Assembly (NCBI RefSeq): GCF_019795155.1
Contig: NZ_JAILYN010000029.1
Coordinates: 1-60,037, forward strand
Source: Marinobacterium arenosum
Lineage (GTDB): Bacteria > Pseudomonadota > Gammaproteobacteria > Pseudomonadales > Balneatricaceae
Direction of reading: 5' to 3'
Length of the DNA stretch: 60,037 bases
Within the stretch, counting starts at the first letter, position 1; each line of letters opens with the position of its first letter. This document shows positions 42,201 through 51,856 of the stretch, piece after piece. The translations under genes were made by a program, and so were the position numbers. The notes under the pieces were generated by a model. It worked only from the letters and a program-made list of their open reading frames with translations. It had not been told where the DNA came from and did not search any database.

Positions 42201-43873
42201 GTAACGCTATAGCCATAGTCATCGTCCGCTGCGAAGTCCGTGGTGAGCTTACCTCCGTTGCCGAAGTCGCTGTCGAGGCTGCCGTCGCTGTTGTAGCGCA
42301 CCAGCGCGAAATCGTCGTTGCTGCCGTTTTTGGCAGACCCCGCCAGCAGGATCTTGCCGTCGGGCTGGACGGTAACGCTGTAGCCTATGTCATCGTCCGA
42401 TGCGATGTCCGTGGTCACCTTGCCGTTGCTGCCGAAGTCGGTGTCGAGGCTGCCGTTGCTGTCGTAGCGCACCAGCGCGAAATCCTTGTTGCTGCTGTTA
42501 TCGGCAGATCCCGCCACCAGGATTTTGCCGTCGTCCTGGACGGCAATGCTGTAGCCTTTGTCATCGTACGATGCGAAGTTCGTGGTGAGCTTGCCGTTGC
42601 TGCCGAAGTCGGTGTCGAGGTTGCCGTCGCTGTTGTAGCGCACCAGGGCGAAATCCGTGTTGCCAAAGCCTCCGACCAGGATCTTGCCGTCGGAAAGGGC
42701 GGTAACACTCTGGCCAGAGTCGTTGCTCGTTGCGAAGTCCGTGGTGAGCTTGCCGTCGGTGCTGAACGTGGTGTCAAGGTCGCCGTTGCTGTCGTAGCGC
42801 ACCAGCGCGAAATCGTAGTTGCTGCCATTAAAGGATTCGCCGCTGACCAGGATCTTGCCGTCCGACTGGACGGTAACACTATGGCCCAGGTCAGAGTACG
42901 ACCCGATGGCCGTGGTGGACGTGCCGGAGTTGCCAAACGTGGTGTCCAGGTTGCCGTCGCTGTCGTAGCGCGCCAGCGCGAAATCGTATTTGCTGCCAGT
43001 AAAGGCATAACCCGCCAGCAGGATCTTGCCGTCGTCCAGGACGGCAAGGCTCCGGCCAAAGTCTGGGCCTGATCCGATGGTTGTGGTGAGTTTGCCGTCG
43101 GTGCTGAACGTTGTGTCGAGGCTGCCGTCGCTGTTGTAGCGCACCAGCGCGAAATAGGTGGAGCTGCCGTTATTGGCATAGCCGCCGACCAGAATCTTGC
43201 CGTCGGCCTGGAGGGTAACGCTGTAGCCTTTGTCATTGCCAGATGCGAAGTCCGTGGTCACCTTACCGTCGCCGGATGTGAAGCTGGGTGCGCTGTTCTC
43301 CGCCAGTAACCCCTCGAAGGCCGGAGCGGCGATGGCCGCCGTTTCCAGAACGCCGTCGCTGCCGTCGCTGTGTGCCACTTCCAGTTGCCAATCCCCGCCC
43401 AACGCCGCCGCGCCGGTGAGATCGGTCGATGCCGCCACATCGGCGCCGGTCAGTTCTGACAATGCAGCAACAAACGTCTGACCGTCACCCGCCGCGACCT
43501 CGCAGCCATACAGCAGCAGGTCGCCCTCTGCCGAAAGCGCCGCGCCCAGCGTCTGCAAGTCGGCCGCGCGCGCCTCGGCGGTGGCGGTGTCCAGCGTCAG
43601 GGCGCCCAGGTTCACCTGGCCTTCAGCACCGTGACTGATCAGGTGAATGGCGTCGATGCCACTCTGCCCGGCAAGGTAATCCGCCATCTGTCGCAAGCCG
43701 TCGTCCCGGCTGTCGAGCACAACCACCTCTACGCCGGGCGTCACTGCCGCGGCGAGGGATTCAAAATCGGTGACGTTGTCGACGATAAATACGACCTCGT
43801 AACGCCCGCTGTTGATGGCGTTGACGCCGTTGATGGCGGTATCGAGCTGTGAGTTATTTTGTGACTGTGTCAT
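36287..43873 (-). CDS. Giant secreted DUF4347 / delta-60 propeller / RTX / DUF4214 protein (giant 3)
   Basis: The protein has 2528 residues. Order: DUF4347 (about 25-190) with HLISHG (His81) and LLYGC (Cys124), a caspase-like His/Cys pair; seven delta-60 repeats (200-600; DGKILVGGYA-x-FALVRYNSDGSLDTTF); cadherin/VCBS-like modules with two near-identical GATLTLARNGGA units (about 600-690 and 1610-1700); seven more delta-60 repeats (1205-1610); a linker; RTX nonapeptides (GGAGDDTVGSEGGDDLL, near 2300-2345); and C-terminal DUF4214 (2404-2528). No signal peptide is present; RTX repeats and DUF4214 at the end indicate type I secretion. Its architecture is opposite to giants 1 and 2. ATG 43873 opens MTQSQNNSQL, with AAAAAGGAC upstream. 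The gene is bracketed by relics of a giant-1-type gene. Confidence 0.84.
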   Translation of the reverse strand: MTQSQNNSQLDTAINGVNAINSGRYEVVFIVDNVTDFESLAAAVTPGVEVVVLDSRDDGLRQMADYLAGQSGIDAIHLISHGAEGQVNLGALTLDTATAEARAADLQTLGAALSAEGDLLLYGCEVAAGDGQTFVAALSELTGADVAASTDLTGAAALGGDWQLEVAHSDGSDGVLETAAIAAPAFEGLLAENSAPSFTSGDGKVTTDFASGNDKGYSVTLQADGKILVGGYANNGSSTYFALVRYNSDGSLDTTFSTDGKLTTTIGSGPDFGRSLAVLDDGKILLAGYAFTGSKYDFALARYDSDGNLDTTFGNSGTSTTAIGSYSDLGHSVTVQSDGKILVSGESFNGSNYDFALVRYDSNGDLDTTFSTDGKLTTDFATSNDSGQSVTALSDGKILVGGFGNTDFALVRYNSDGNLDTDFGSNGKLTTNFASYDDKGYSIAVQDDGKILVAGSADNSSNKDFALVRYDSNGSLDTDFGSNGKVTTDIASDDDIGYSVTVQPDGKILLAGSAKNGSNDDFALVRYNSDGSLDSDFGNGGKLTTDFAADDDYGYSVTVQSDGKILVSGYAYNGSNDDFALVRYNSDGSLDTSFGPVYTLDGTPAFTEDGTAVVLDADVAISDAELAAADNYDGATLTLARNGGASAEDQFSATGNLAPLSEGSDLTLSGTVIGTVSTHSGGTLALSFNGNATQALVNEAMRSIAYSNSSDTPPASVQIDWTFNDGNSGAQGTGGARATGGSTTVSITAVNDAPVLNASASPALPAINEDLAAPTNDSIVNATLVSTLINSGGSLDNVSDAEGDSFGIAVTAVAAQGTLYYSTDSGANWTELTGTVSSSSALLLAADANTWVYFKPDADVNGTINDALTFKAWDQSSGNNGDTGVDTSSGTAFSSATDTVSLTINAVNDLPTLSLDADNSSGAGGTDFATSFAASGSAVAVVDSDFTITDVDDSDIESAVISLNGVQDGVNESITISGSPDTSNGISIAYTSATRIDLSGTASKADYQAVIESVLYHNSTAAADITTGNRTLTVTVNDGDGDSNTATSTIDVVKAPVIDLDGSESGTGFSTAFTEGGSAVALADADAALTDTDSTDLDQLVIQLTNAQTGDLLKIGSHNDGEAVNGITITENASSQITLSGTATQADYLALIRQATFSNSSHDPNAADRTITFTGRDTDGHTGPATTATVTVNAVNDAPSFSVGDGKVTTDIAADDDIGWSVAVQADGKILVGGYAYSDDYNDSDFALVRYNSDGTLDTTFDGDGKLTTDFGAGFDYGQSVTVQSDGKILVGGVADNGSDDSDFALVRYNSDGSLDSTFDGDGKVTTDFGPGYEQGWGVTVQSDGKILLAGTAYNGSTDDFALARYNSDGTLDTTFDGDGKLTTDFASTSDQVWSHTVQPDGKILLAGRSYTGSGYDFALVRYNNDGSLDTTFDSDGKLTTDFGADNDSGSSVTVQSDGKILVGGMTGTFRTNYYDFALVRHNSDGSLDTTFNSDGKVTTDFAEGNDQGRSVTVQSDGKILLAGRAWNGSNRNDVALVRYNSDGSLDTTFGSDGKVTTDFATSYDGGESVTVLSDGKILVGGWGNEDIALVRYNSDGSLDTSFGPVSSLDATPAFTEDGAAVVLDADVVINDAELAAADNYDGATLTLARNGGANADDQFSATGNLAALSEGGDLSLSGTVIGTVSANSSGTLTLGFNGNATQTLVNEAMRSIAYSNSSDAPPASVQIDWTFDDGNSGAQGTGGALAASGSTTVSITAANDAPTISGLDNITVVALGEAVALDSGSNAIVTDADSTDFDGGTLAITNNDGFGYNGALSVDGTHVTAGTDSESADGSLTAGDNIYVGGTAIGTVSTNDGQGGHDLTISLNGDATPANLQTLLQNLKFSATSAGTVNLNVTLSDGDGATSVALEPSVTVQSSPPVISHLSGDKVSNYKAGSGAVLLDKGADAAVSDADSSGYNAGSLTVSISSGGVDGEDVLSINNEGYEEGQIGLIEGDVTYGGDPIGSYTGGTNGDDLVIFFDDANDTAISALLQNISYENTNTETPDKSTRSFSFILEDEEGGTSQAASTTLSWYVPSSGGGNTGTTTNDTIDGVTVKKNTTTNTDGTTSSTVTIDPVTTDRQEDNNTDNGDKADIPLRQESDGNAALKVAIPTGVGITAEGNDQAKTAQDSVADLIRYIDETADDTLEAADKGDMLQGGQRFLETLQEENLWVNKLTLTTSGDSAPDSPIVVSGNSQTTGSNGNDDSRAALVIDTRSLPSGTQLQLEDVEFAVVVGEGTVIRGGSGSNTVFAGAGSQDIVLGADDDQLYGGAGDDTVGSEGGDDLLFGEAGNDTLFGGAGADTLHGGTDSDTATYDGNLADYEVVQVNGVVTVTRKDDASDSDTLVNIEQLTFADGSFNPVYGSELQAVATLYSQVLGRQADLGGFQWWTQDSANGLSLGYIALEFLRSAEYQQSSGVEFDSLSTEDQLEQLYVAVLGRESDTEGKAFWLGELTSGSTIEQIAGAFATSVELSGQYLQGEQWDFSL
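39050..40255 (-). repeat. Second block of seven delta-60 repeats in giant 3 (first block 42080-43270)
   Basis: Each block has seven units of roughly 165-185 bp encoding GKxTTDF-x-VTVQSDGKILVGG-x-FALVRYNSDGSLDTTF. The two blocks, and the cadherin-like DNA after each, are closely similar, so a segment of about 1.6 kb was duplicated inside the gene. Confidence 0.88.
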
Positions 43874-43997
43874 CGCTTGATAGTCCTTTTTGTTAACCTG
43901 CTTGCCGAGTCAACCTGTGGCTCAGGCATTGATTGCCTTGTTTGCTTCTTGTCCACACGGCCGTCTATTGGCTGGGTGCACGGTCGAAGATGTGCTA

Positions 43998-44112
43998 TTG
44001 CCAGAAGTTCAGGCCGCCGGCATCGGGGATACGGTCAAAGGCGGCAAAGTAGAGCCGGGCAGCCGAGAATCTGCGTGTAAAGCTGTTCGATTGAAGTCTC
44101 ACAGGCCCTCGG
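43998..44112 (-). pseudogene. 5' relic of a DUF4214 giant gene
   Basis: On the minus strand the leader CAGGAGAGAAACCG is retained but the start codon is lost. Codons for EQLYTQILG follow, then a deletion and frameshift joins RLYFAAFDRIPDAGGLNFW, identical to DUF4214 of giants 1 and 2, after which homology stops. Upstream of it stands an intact copy of the operator array. It marks the site of a former giant-1/2-type gene directly after kinase 2. Confidence 0.8.
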
Positions 44113-44155
44113 TTTCTCTCCTGAATTCCGTCTTAGCTAAGGTGATGCAGAGCTT

Positions 44156-44208
44156 TTTAACATAGGGAGGTAAACCCGCTTTAAACGAGCTGTTAACGAG
44201 ATGTTAAC
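44156..44208 (-). promoter_or_regulatory. Array of 11-bp direct repeats upstream of the relic and giant 3
   Basis: GTTAAC, GTTAAC, GTTTAA and GTTTAC (minus strand) end at 44208, 44197, 44186 and 44175, exact 11-bp steps, as in front of giant 2. Since the adjoining gene is only a relic, this array could now drive giant 3, whose start is about 280 bp further on. Confidence 0.72.
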
Positions 44209-44503
44209 GGCGCGAAATAAATTGGGAATTCGTCAAAAAATGTTGTCTGCGGCCGTGCGGAGCTGCGTGACCGGTGATGAGGCGGTTTCGATCCAGCTGT
44301 TTTTCTCAGTGAAATGACAATGTTTGGCCGTCAGGTGCGGATGGCGGCTTCGGGGTGTCTCCGGGGTTCCCGGCAACAGGGGGCGGCTGTCGATCAGGTT
44401 GGTCGCCATGCCGATCTTGGCGTTGGCATAGTCAGTAATATGCTGGCCTCGAGGTCTGCTATGCGGGCTTTGAGGCCGGGGATTTCTATAGGGTTTATTC
44501 GAT

Positions 44504-47274
<2,771 letters not shown>

Positions 47275-47278
<4 letters not shown>

Positions 47279-47967
47279 GACAGATTCTCCAGACGATAGC
47301 CGAGACCGGGTACGGTGAGAATATGGCGGGGCTGGCCGGGGTCGGATTCGATCTTCTTGCGCAACCGGGAGATCAAAACATCGACGGTTCTTGGGTGTCC
47401 ATTGCTGGTATCTCCGGTAATGGCTTCGAGCAGACTATCGCGGCCGAGCACCCGCCCCCGGGAAGAGGCCAGGGCGGCCAGCAGGTCGAATTCTCCTCGG
47501 GTCAGGTTGACCGGGTTGCCGGCCTGGTCGGCCAGGGTGCGCTCGACAATGTCCAATGTCCAATCGCCAAACTGAAGGCGATCTTGTACCTCTTGTTTAC
47601 CGGACTTACGCATCAAGTGCTGGACCCGGTAGATCAGTTCGCCCGGGTGAAAGGGCTTGATCAGGTAATCGGTGGCGCCGGCTTCAAAGCCGAGGTAACG
47701 CTCCTGAGCGGCCCCGCGGGTGGTCATGATCAGGAAGGGTAACGAGTCGGGATGACAGTATTGCCGGGCAAGCGTCAGACCGTCGCCGTCGGGCAGGTTC
47801 AGGTCCAGGATAACCAGGTCGTAAGTACGGGCTTTAAGTGATGTGCATGCATCGGCGATATTCGTGACAGCCTGTACCTGATAACCCTCCTTGAGAAGCA
47901 GGGTTTCACATAGGTACCGATTTGCATCATCGTCTTCGACGACAAGAACATCCCTATTCAACAACAT
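47275..47967 (-). CDS. OmpR/PhoB-family response regulator (unit C)
   Basis: The 230-residue protein has a receiver (VVEDDDANR, phospho-acceptor Asp55 in LVILDLNLPDGDG, YLIKPFHPGE) and a winged helix (LTRGEFDLLAALA, HPRTVDVLISRLRKKIE, LTVPGLGYRLE). The recognition-helix region (RTVDVLISRLRKK) is identical to that of the unit A regulator, so both may bind the same 11-bp repeat operators and cross-regulate. It is co-translated with kinase 2 and lies 162 bp after the flaG copy. Confidence 0.93.
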
Positions 47968-48129
47968 TTTCGAGAAATCCGTAGCTGATCACGTGAAGAT
48001 CGGAAAACACTGGACGTATTGGCACAGTTTACCGTGATAAGCCTTTGTTCGAAAATGTGTTTTTTACGATGCTAGAAAGCATTCGCCCAATTTGACTAGC
48101 GGGTTTTCATTTTGAGGATTATCGCGTCG

Positions 48130-48528
48130 CTATGCTCGTGTATCGATCAACAAGCCCCGCAGTTCTTCCAGCTTGTTCGCGATCGCCAGCGCTTCTTCGG
48201 TGGGGATCTGACGCACCAGTTCATCGGTGGAACGTTCGACCACCTTGATCACCGGCTTGCCGCTCTGTTCATCGATATTGAATTCAAGGTCGCGTTGCCG
48301 TGCGCTCGCCAGCTCGCTTAGCCGGTCGACCTGCTCGTCAAGTTGCGGCGCGGCTTTCGTGGAGCTGTTGTCTTCAGGCCCGATCACAACCAGCCGGTTT
48401 GCGGAACCGTCCGCAGCCGTGCGGTTTGAAGCTTTATCGAGATTCTGGCCCGCCGCTACACCCTCAATTGAAAACTCCGGTGTTACTGCATGCGCCGGAC
48501 CTGTGCCGTTGCCAATGAACAATTCCAT
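48130..48528 (-). CDS. flaG: FlaG-family protein (unit C copy)
   Basis: The 132-residue protein is a paralogue of the gene at 24665-25057. The first 25 residues and last 60 are nearly identical; the acidic middle diverges and has a small insertion. ATG 48528 has AAGGGGATAG upstream, as in the other copy. The upstream DNA is also alike for about 70 bp (ATATTGAATAATTGTTTTGC), so the promoters were duplicated too. It is first in the unit C module. No flagellar structural gene is near. Confidence 0.82.
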   Translation of the reverse strand: MELFIGNGTGPAHAVTPEFSIEGVAAGQNLDKASNRTAADGSANRLVVIGPEDNSSTKAAPQLDEQVDRLSELASARQRDLEFNIDEQSGKPVIKVVERSTDELVRQIPTEEALAIANKLEELRGLLIDTRA

Positions 48529-48561
48529 AACTATCCCCTTCGAACTCGAAACCATGAGCAT

Positions 48562-48910
48562 CGGTTATCAATATAGCTAGCTTCTGCGGGAAAAGTTTTG
48601 GGATATTGAATAATTGTTTTGCCAAATCAAATAGGTTTGACGGTCATCTTTGATTGGACTATTGCATGGAGCCGGGAGGGCGGCGTGCGTCGCGAGGCCC
48701 TGCAATCTGGTGATTGGCCAAAAAACCGCCTGCGGCGGTGGCGCCCCGGGTGACGCCCTACAAGCGAACTGCCTACATCTGTAGGGCCGGACCTCGCCGG
48801 CCGCACCTAGCCGGCCGCACCTAGCCGGCCAAAAATAGTAGCCGGAAGCGAGCTGTGGTAAATGGCCGGCTTGGTCGAAAATGTCGTAGCAGCGCGCTCC
48901 GAGCGCGACC
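48562..48910. repeat. Intergenic region with REP-like and dispersed repeats
   Basis: No gene is seen. The dispersed element AACCGCCTGCGGCGGTGGCG... is at 48725-48762. Tandem CCGGCCGCACCTAG units lie near 48798-48828, and a REP-like palindrome GTAGCAGCGCGCTCCGAGCG is at 48886-48910. Confidence 0.75.
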
Positions 48911-48917
48911 CGGCCGT

Positions 48918-50261
48918 TCAAGTCTTTGGTTGGTCGCCCTCAGCACCCAATGGGCATACCAAGCGGGCTGCTACAGTATTTCCCTCATTATCCGATCCGG
49001 ATGGCTGCTCCGCCAGCCGGTTCTTGGCCTCGATCCACTGCGACATATATTGGGTGCTTTTATGGTGGTGGTGGCGCAGCATCTGGCCGGTGAAATTGGC
49101 CAGCCGGCGGGATTCCAACTGCTGGTGTGCGTCGAGCAGACGCTCGATCAGCGCCGGACCAAGTCGGTCGCGGTCATAGTAGTGGCGGATGATGTCGAAG
49201 CCCTGTTGCTGGGCCTGTTGCCAGCGCTTCTGATCCTGGTAGAGGGCCACGGCGGCATCGGCGATCTGTTCGGGACTTTCAGCACTTCCTGTGGATTCAA
49301 CAATTACGCCGCCCCAGGGCAGGCCGTCGCTCATCGCTTCGGCGCCGACTTCGGTGGTGACGTTCGGGGTGCCAAAGATCATCGCATCGGCCAGCTTGCC
49401 CTTGATGCCGGCGCCGAAGCGCAGCGGCGCCAGGCAGAGCCGGGCGTTGCGCATCACCTCTCCGGCGTCGGCCGCCCAGCCCTTGACCAGAAAACCCTGT
49501 TTCGGATTGTGCAGCGCAGTCGCCTTGGGCGGTGGGTAGGCGCCGTAGATATGCAGTTCCGCCTGCGGTAGCCGTTTACGGATCAGAGGCCAGATCTGCT
49601 GCTTGAGCCAGAGCACCGCGTCCCAGTTGGGCGGGTGGCGAAAGTTGCCGATCGAGACGAAATGATCACGCTGCTCGAACGTGGGCACGGGCTGCTCGGT
49701 CAGCGCCGGCTCCAGCATAAAGGGCAGGGTATGCAGCAGGGCGGGACTAACGCCGAACTTATCCTGCAGCAGTTGGGTTTCCACCTCGGAGATCATCAGC
49801 GTCAGGTCGCTGCGGTAGATCGCCGCCACCTCGCGCTTGGCCATATCGGAGCAGAGGTCGGGCCAGTCGACGTCGCGGCCCTGCTTAACCGCCTGCTGGC
49901 GGGCGTTACGCAGGAAGTGCAGGTCGGAGGTCTCCAACACCCGCAGCGCCTGCGGGCAGGCTTGCTCTACCCGCCAGCCGAACTGCTCCTCCATCATGAA
50001 ACGGTCGAACAGCACCAGGTCGGGCTGCAGTTCCGCGACATAGTGGTCGAAGCTGCTGCTGTTCAATTCGATCGAGACGGTGGCGACATCCAGTGCCGCC
50101 AGGTCGTCCATATGATCACTCAGTTGTGCCGGGCTGGCGAAGATCACCCGCCAGTCCTGCTGACGAAACAACCTGATCAGCTCCATCATCCGGCCGCCGG
50201 CGGCGGAGGAACGGGATTCGGGCCAGACATAGCCGACTATCAGTACGGTTTCGATCGACAT
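48918..50261 (-). CDS. GT-B fold glycosyltransferase (GT1/GT4-like)
   Basis: The 447-residue protein has an N-terminal Rossmann half (VLIVGYVWPESRSSAAGGRMMELIRLF split over the acceptor side) and a C-terminal nucleotide-sugar half (FVSIGNFRHPPNWDAVLWL, ELHIYGAYPP, RLCLAPLRFGAGIKGKLADAM, GTPNVTTEVGAEAM). It would add a sugar from a nucleotide donor to an unknown acceptor. The final 18 residues (VAARLVCPLGAEGDQPKT) are encoded by a REP element (48921-48974), so the original stop has been lost or overwritten. It is monocistronic, divergent from sbcD. Surface polysaccharide or protein glycosylation is plausible given the neighbourhood. Confidence 0.85.
   Translation of the reverse strand: MSIETVLIVGYVWPESRSSAAGGRMMELIRLFRQQDWRVIFASPAQLSDHMDDLAALDVATVSIELNSSSFDHYVAELQPDLVLFDRFMMEEQFGWRVEQACPQALRVLETSDLHFLRNARQQAVKQGRDVDWPDLCSDMAKREVAAIYRSDLTLMISEVETQLLQDKFGVSPALLHTLPFMLEPALTEQPVPTFEQRDHFVSIGNFRHPPNWDAVLWLKQQIWPLIRKRLPQAELHIYGAYPPPKATALHNPKQGFLVKGWAADAGEVMRNARLCLAPLRFGAGIKGKLADAMIFGTPNVTTEVGAEAMSDGLPWGGVIVESTGSAESPEQIADAAVALYQDQKRWQQAQQQGFDIIRHYYDRDRLGPALIERLLDAHQQLESRRLANFTGQMLRHHHHKSTQYMSQWIEAKNRLAEQPSGSDNEGNTVAARLVCPLGAEGDQPKT
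48932..48974. repeat. Long-form REP element forming the 3' end of the glycosyltransferase gene
   Basis: GGTCGCCCTCAGCACCCAAT...CAAGCGGGCTGCTAC is the long-arm REP variant also seen at 4121-4168 and 55800. It lies entirely within the reading frame. Confidence 0.8.
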
Positions 50262-50488
50262 TTTTACCAGATTTCCAGCGGTTTTCGGCAGGTTAATAGC
50301 AGGCGTGAACAGGGCGGGGATTGTAACGCCGGGGCGCAGCGCTGTCAGGGGGCGTGTTATACTGCGCGGCTTTATTCTTTCCGGGGCACAAACCCGTTGA
50401 AGCGGGCGGAAGCCTTTTGCTTCGCTCGGCTGTGCCTTTTGCTGTTGGCGGTTGTTCTCATCAGGAACACCGAAGGGACTATCAATAC
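50262..50488. promoter_or_regulatory. Divergent region between the glycosyltransferase and sbcD
   Basis: TGTTATACT near 50356-50363 is a good extended -10 for sbcD; no matching -35 is seen. An inverted repeat (GAAGCGGGCGGAAGCC...GCTTCGCTC) lies in the untranslated leader. No small gene is evident. Confidence 0.35.
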
Positions 50489-51856
50489 ATGCGCATTCTG
50501 CACACCTCCGACTGGCATCTGGGCCAGCATTTCATGGGTAAAAGCCGGGAAGCGGAGCACCGCGCGTTTCTCGACTGGCTGCTGGAGCAGATTGAGCGGC
50601 AGGATGTTGATGCGTTGATCGTCGCCGGCGACATCTTCGATACCGGCACCCCGCCGAGCTACGCCCGGGCGCTCTATAACCAGTTCGTGGTGGAGATGCG
50701 CGACAGTGGCTGCCAGCTGGTGATCCTGGGTGGCAACCATGATTCGGTGGCGACCCTGCATGAATCCCGTGATCTGCTGGCCTGTCTCGGTACCCAGGTG
50801 ATCGGCGGTCTGCTGGCCGATCCGGCCGAGCAGGTATTGCAGCTGAACAAGCGCGACGGCAGCCCCGGCGCGCTACTCTGCGCGGTGCCGTTCCTGCGCC
50901 CGCGCGATCTGCTGGAGAGCCGGGCCGGCCAGAGCGGCGAACAGAAGCAGCAGGCACTGCTGACGGCGGTCAGCCAGTTTTACCAGCAGATCTTCCAGCA
51001 GGCTGAACATCTGCGCGACGCCCTGGAGGTCGAAGGCGCAAAGTTACCGATTATCGCCACCGGGCACCTGACCACCGTCGGCGGGCAGAGCTCGGAGTCG
51101 GTGCGCGATATCTACATCGGCAGCCTGGACGCCTTGCCGGTCAATGCCTTCCCGCCGGCCGACTATATCGCCCTGGGCCATCTGCACCGCGCCCAGCAGG
51201 TCGGCGGCCAGCGCCATATCCGCTATAGCGGCTCGCCGATTCCGCTCAGCTTCGACGAACTGAGCAATGACAAGCAGGTGTTGCAAGTCGATTTCGAGGG
51301 CGCGGAGCTGAAAGAGATCACCCCGCTGGCGGTGCCGCGCTTCCAGCCGATGGCCCGGCTGAAGGGCTCGCTGGCGCAGATCGAACAGCAGCTGGCGGTT
51401 GTTCTGGTAACTGGCGAGGAACCGGTAGAAGCAGCGCAGGCCGTTAAGGCCGAGGAGCAATTGGGCTTCGATTTTCTGGAGCCTGAGCCGCCAACCTCCG
51501 TTCAAGAAAACGAGCCGGAAACAGCCACGCAAGAATTGAAAAAACCGATCTGGCTGGAGGTGGAGGTGGCCGAGGATGATTACCTGTCCGACCTGCAGAA
51601 CCGGGTTGAAGCGATCGTCGCCGATAAGCCGGTCGAGCTGCTGCGGGTACGCCGCCAGCGCAAGGCGCGGGTGTCGTCCATCCAGGCCGAACAGCAGGAA
51701 ACCCTGGCGGAGCTGAGCGTCGAGGAGGTGTTCAGCCGTCGGCTGGCGGAGGAGGCGCTGTCTGAGGAACAGTTGCCGCTACTGCATACCGCCTTTGCCC
51801 AGGTGGTGACGGAGCTGGAGCAACCGGAAGCCGTGGCCGAGGAGACGAACGCATGA
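50489..51856 (+). CDS. sbcD: Exonuclease subunit SbcD (Mre11-type nuclease)
   Basis: The 455-residue protein has metallophosphoesterase motifs in order: HTSDWHLGQ, GDIFDTGTPPSYAR, LGGNHDS, ATGHLT and LGHLHRAQQ, supplying the Mn(II)-binding Asp, His and Asn residues. With SbcC it cleaves DNA hairpins and processes double-strand ends. ATG 50489 (MRILHTSDWHLG) is the conserved family start; the frame extends upstream but without homology. It is longer than many SbcD proteins because of an acidic, low-complexity insert in the C-terminal third (about 310-370). It overlaps sbcC by 4 nt. Confidence 0.96.
   Translation: MRILHTSDWHLGQHFMGKSREAEHRAFLDWLLEQIERQDVDALIVAGDIFDTGTPPSYARALYNQFVVEMRDSGCQLVILGGNHDSVATLHESRDLLACLGTQVIGGLLADPAEQVLQLNKRDGSPGALLCAVPFLRPRDLLESRAGQSGEQKQQALLTAVSQFYQQIFQQAEHLRDALEVEGAKLPIIATGHLTTVGGQSSESVRDIYIGSLDALPVNAFPPADYIALGHLHRAQQVGGQRHIRYSGSPIPLSFDELSNDKQVLQVDFEGAELKEITPLAVPRFQPMARLKGSLAQIEQQLAVVLVTGEEPVEAAQAVKAEEQLGFDFLEPEPPTSVQENEPETATQELKKPIWLEVEVAEDDYLSDLQNRVEAIVADKPVELLRVRRQRKARVSSIQAEQQETLAELSVEEVFSRRLAEEALSEEQLPLLHTAFAQVVTELEQPEAVAEETNA

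Noticed and set aside
36245-43072. Several long plus-strand frames opposite giant 3
   Set aside because: They mirror the internal repeats of giant 3 and show only complement-derived repeats (such as VAVVAHQREIVVAA).
50354-50488. Extended N-terminus of SbcD from 50354
   Set aside because: The family start is MRILHTSDWH at 50489. The upstream codons lie in the promoter and leader and show no homology.
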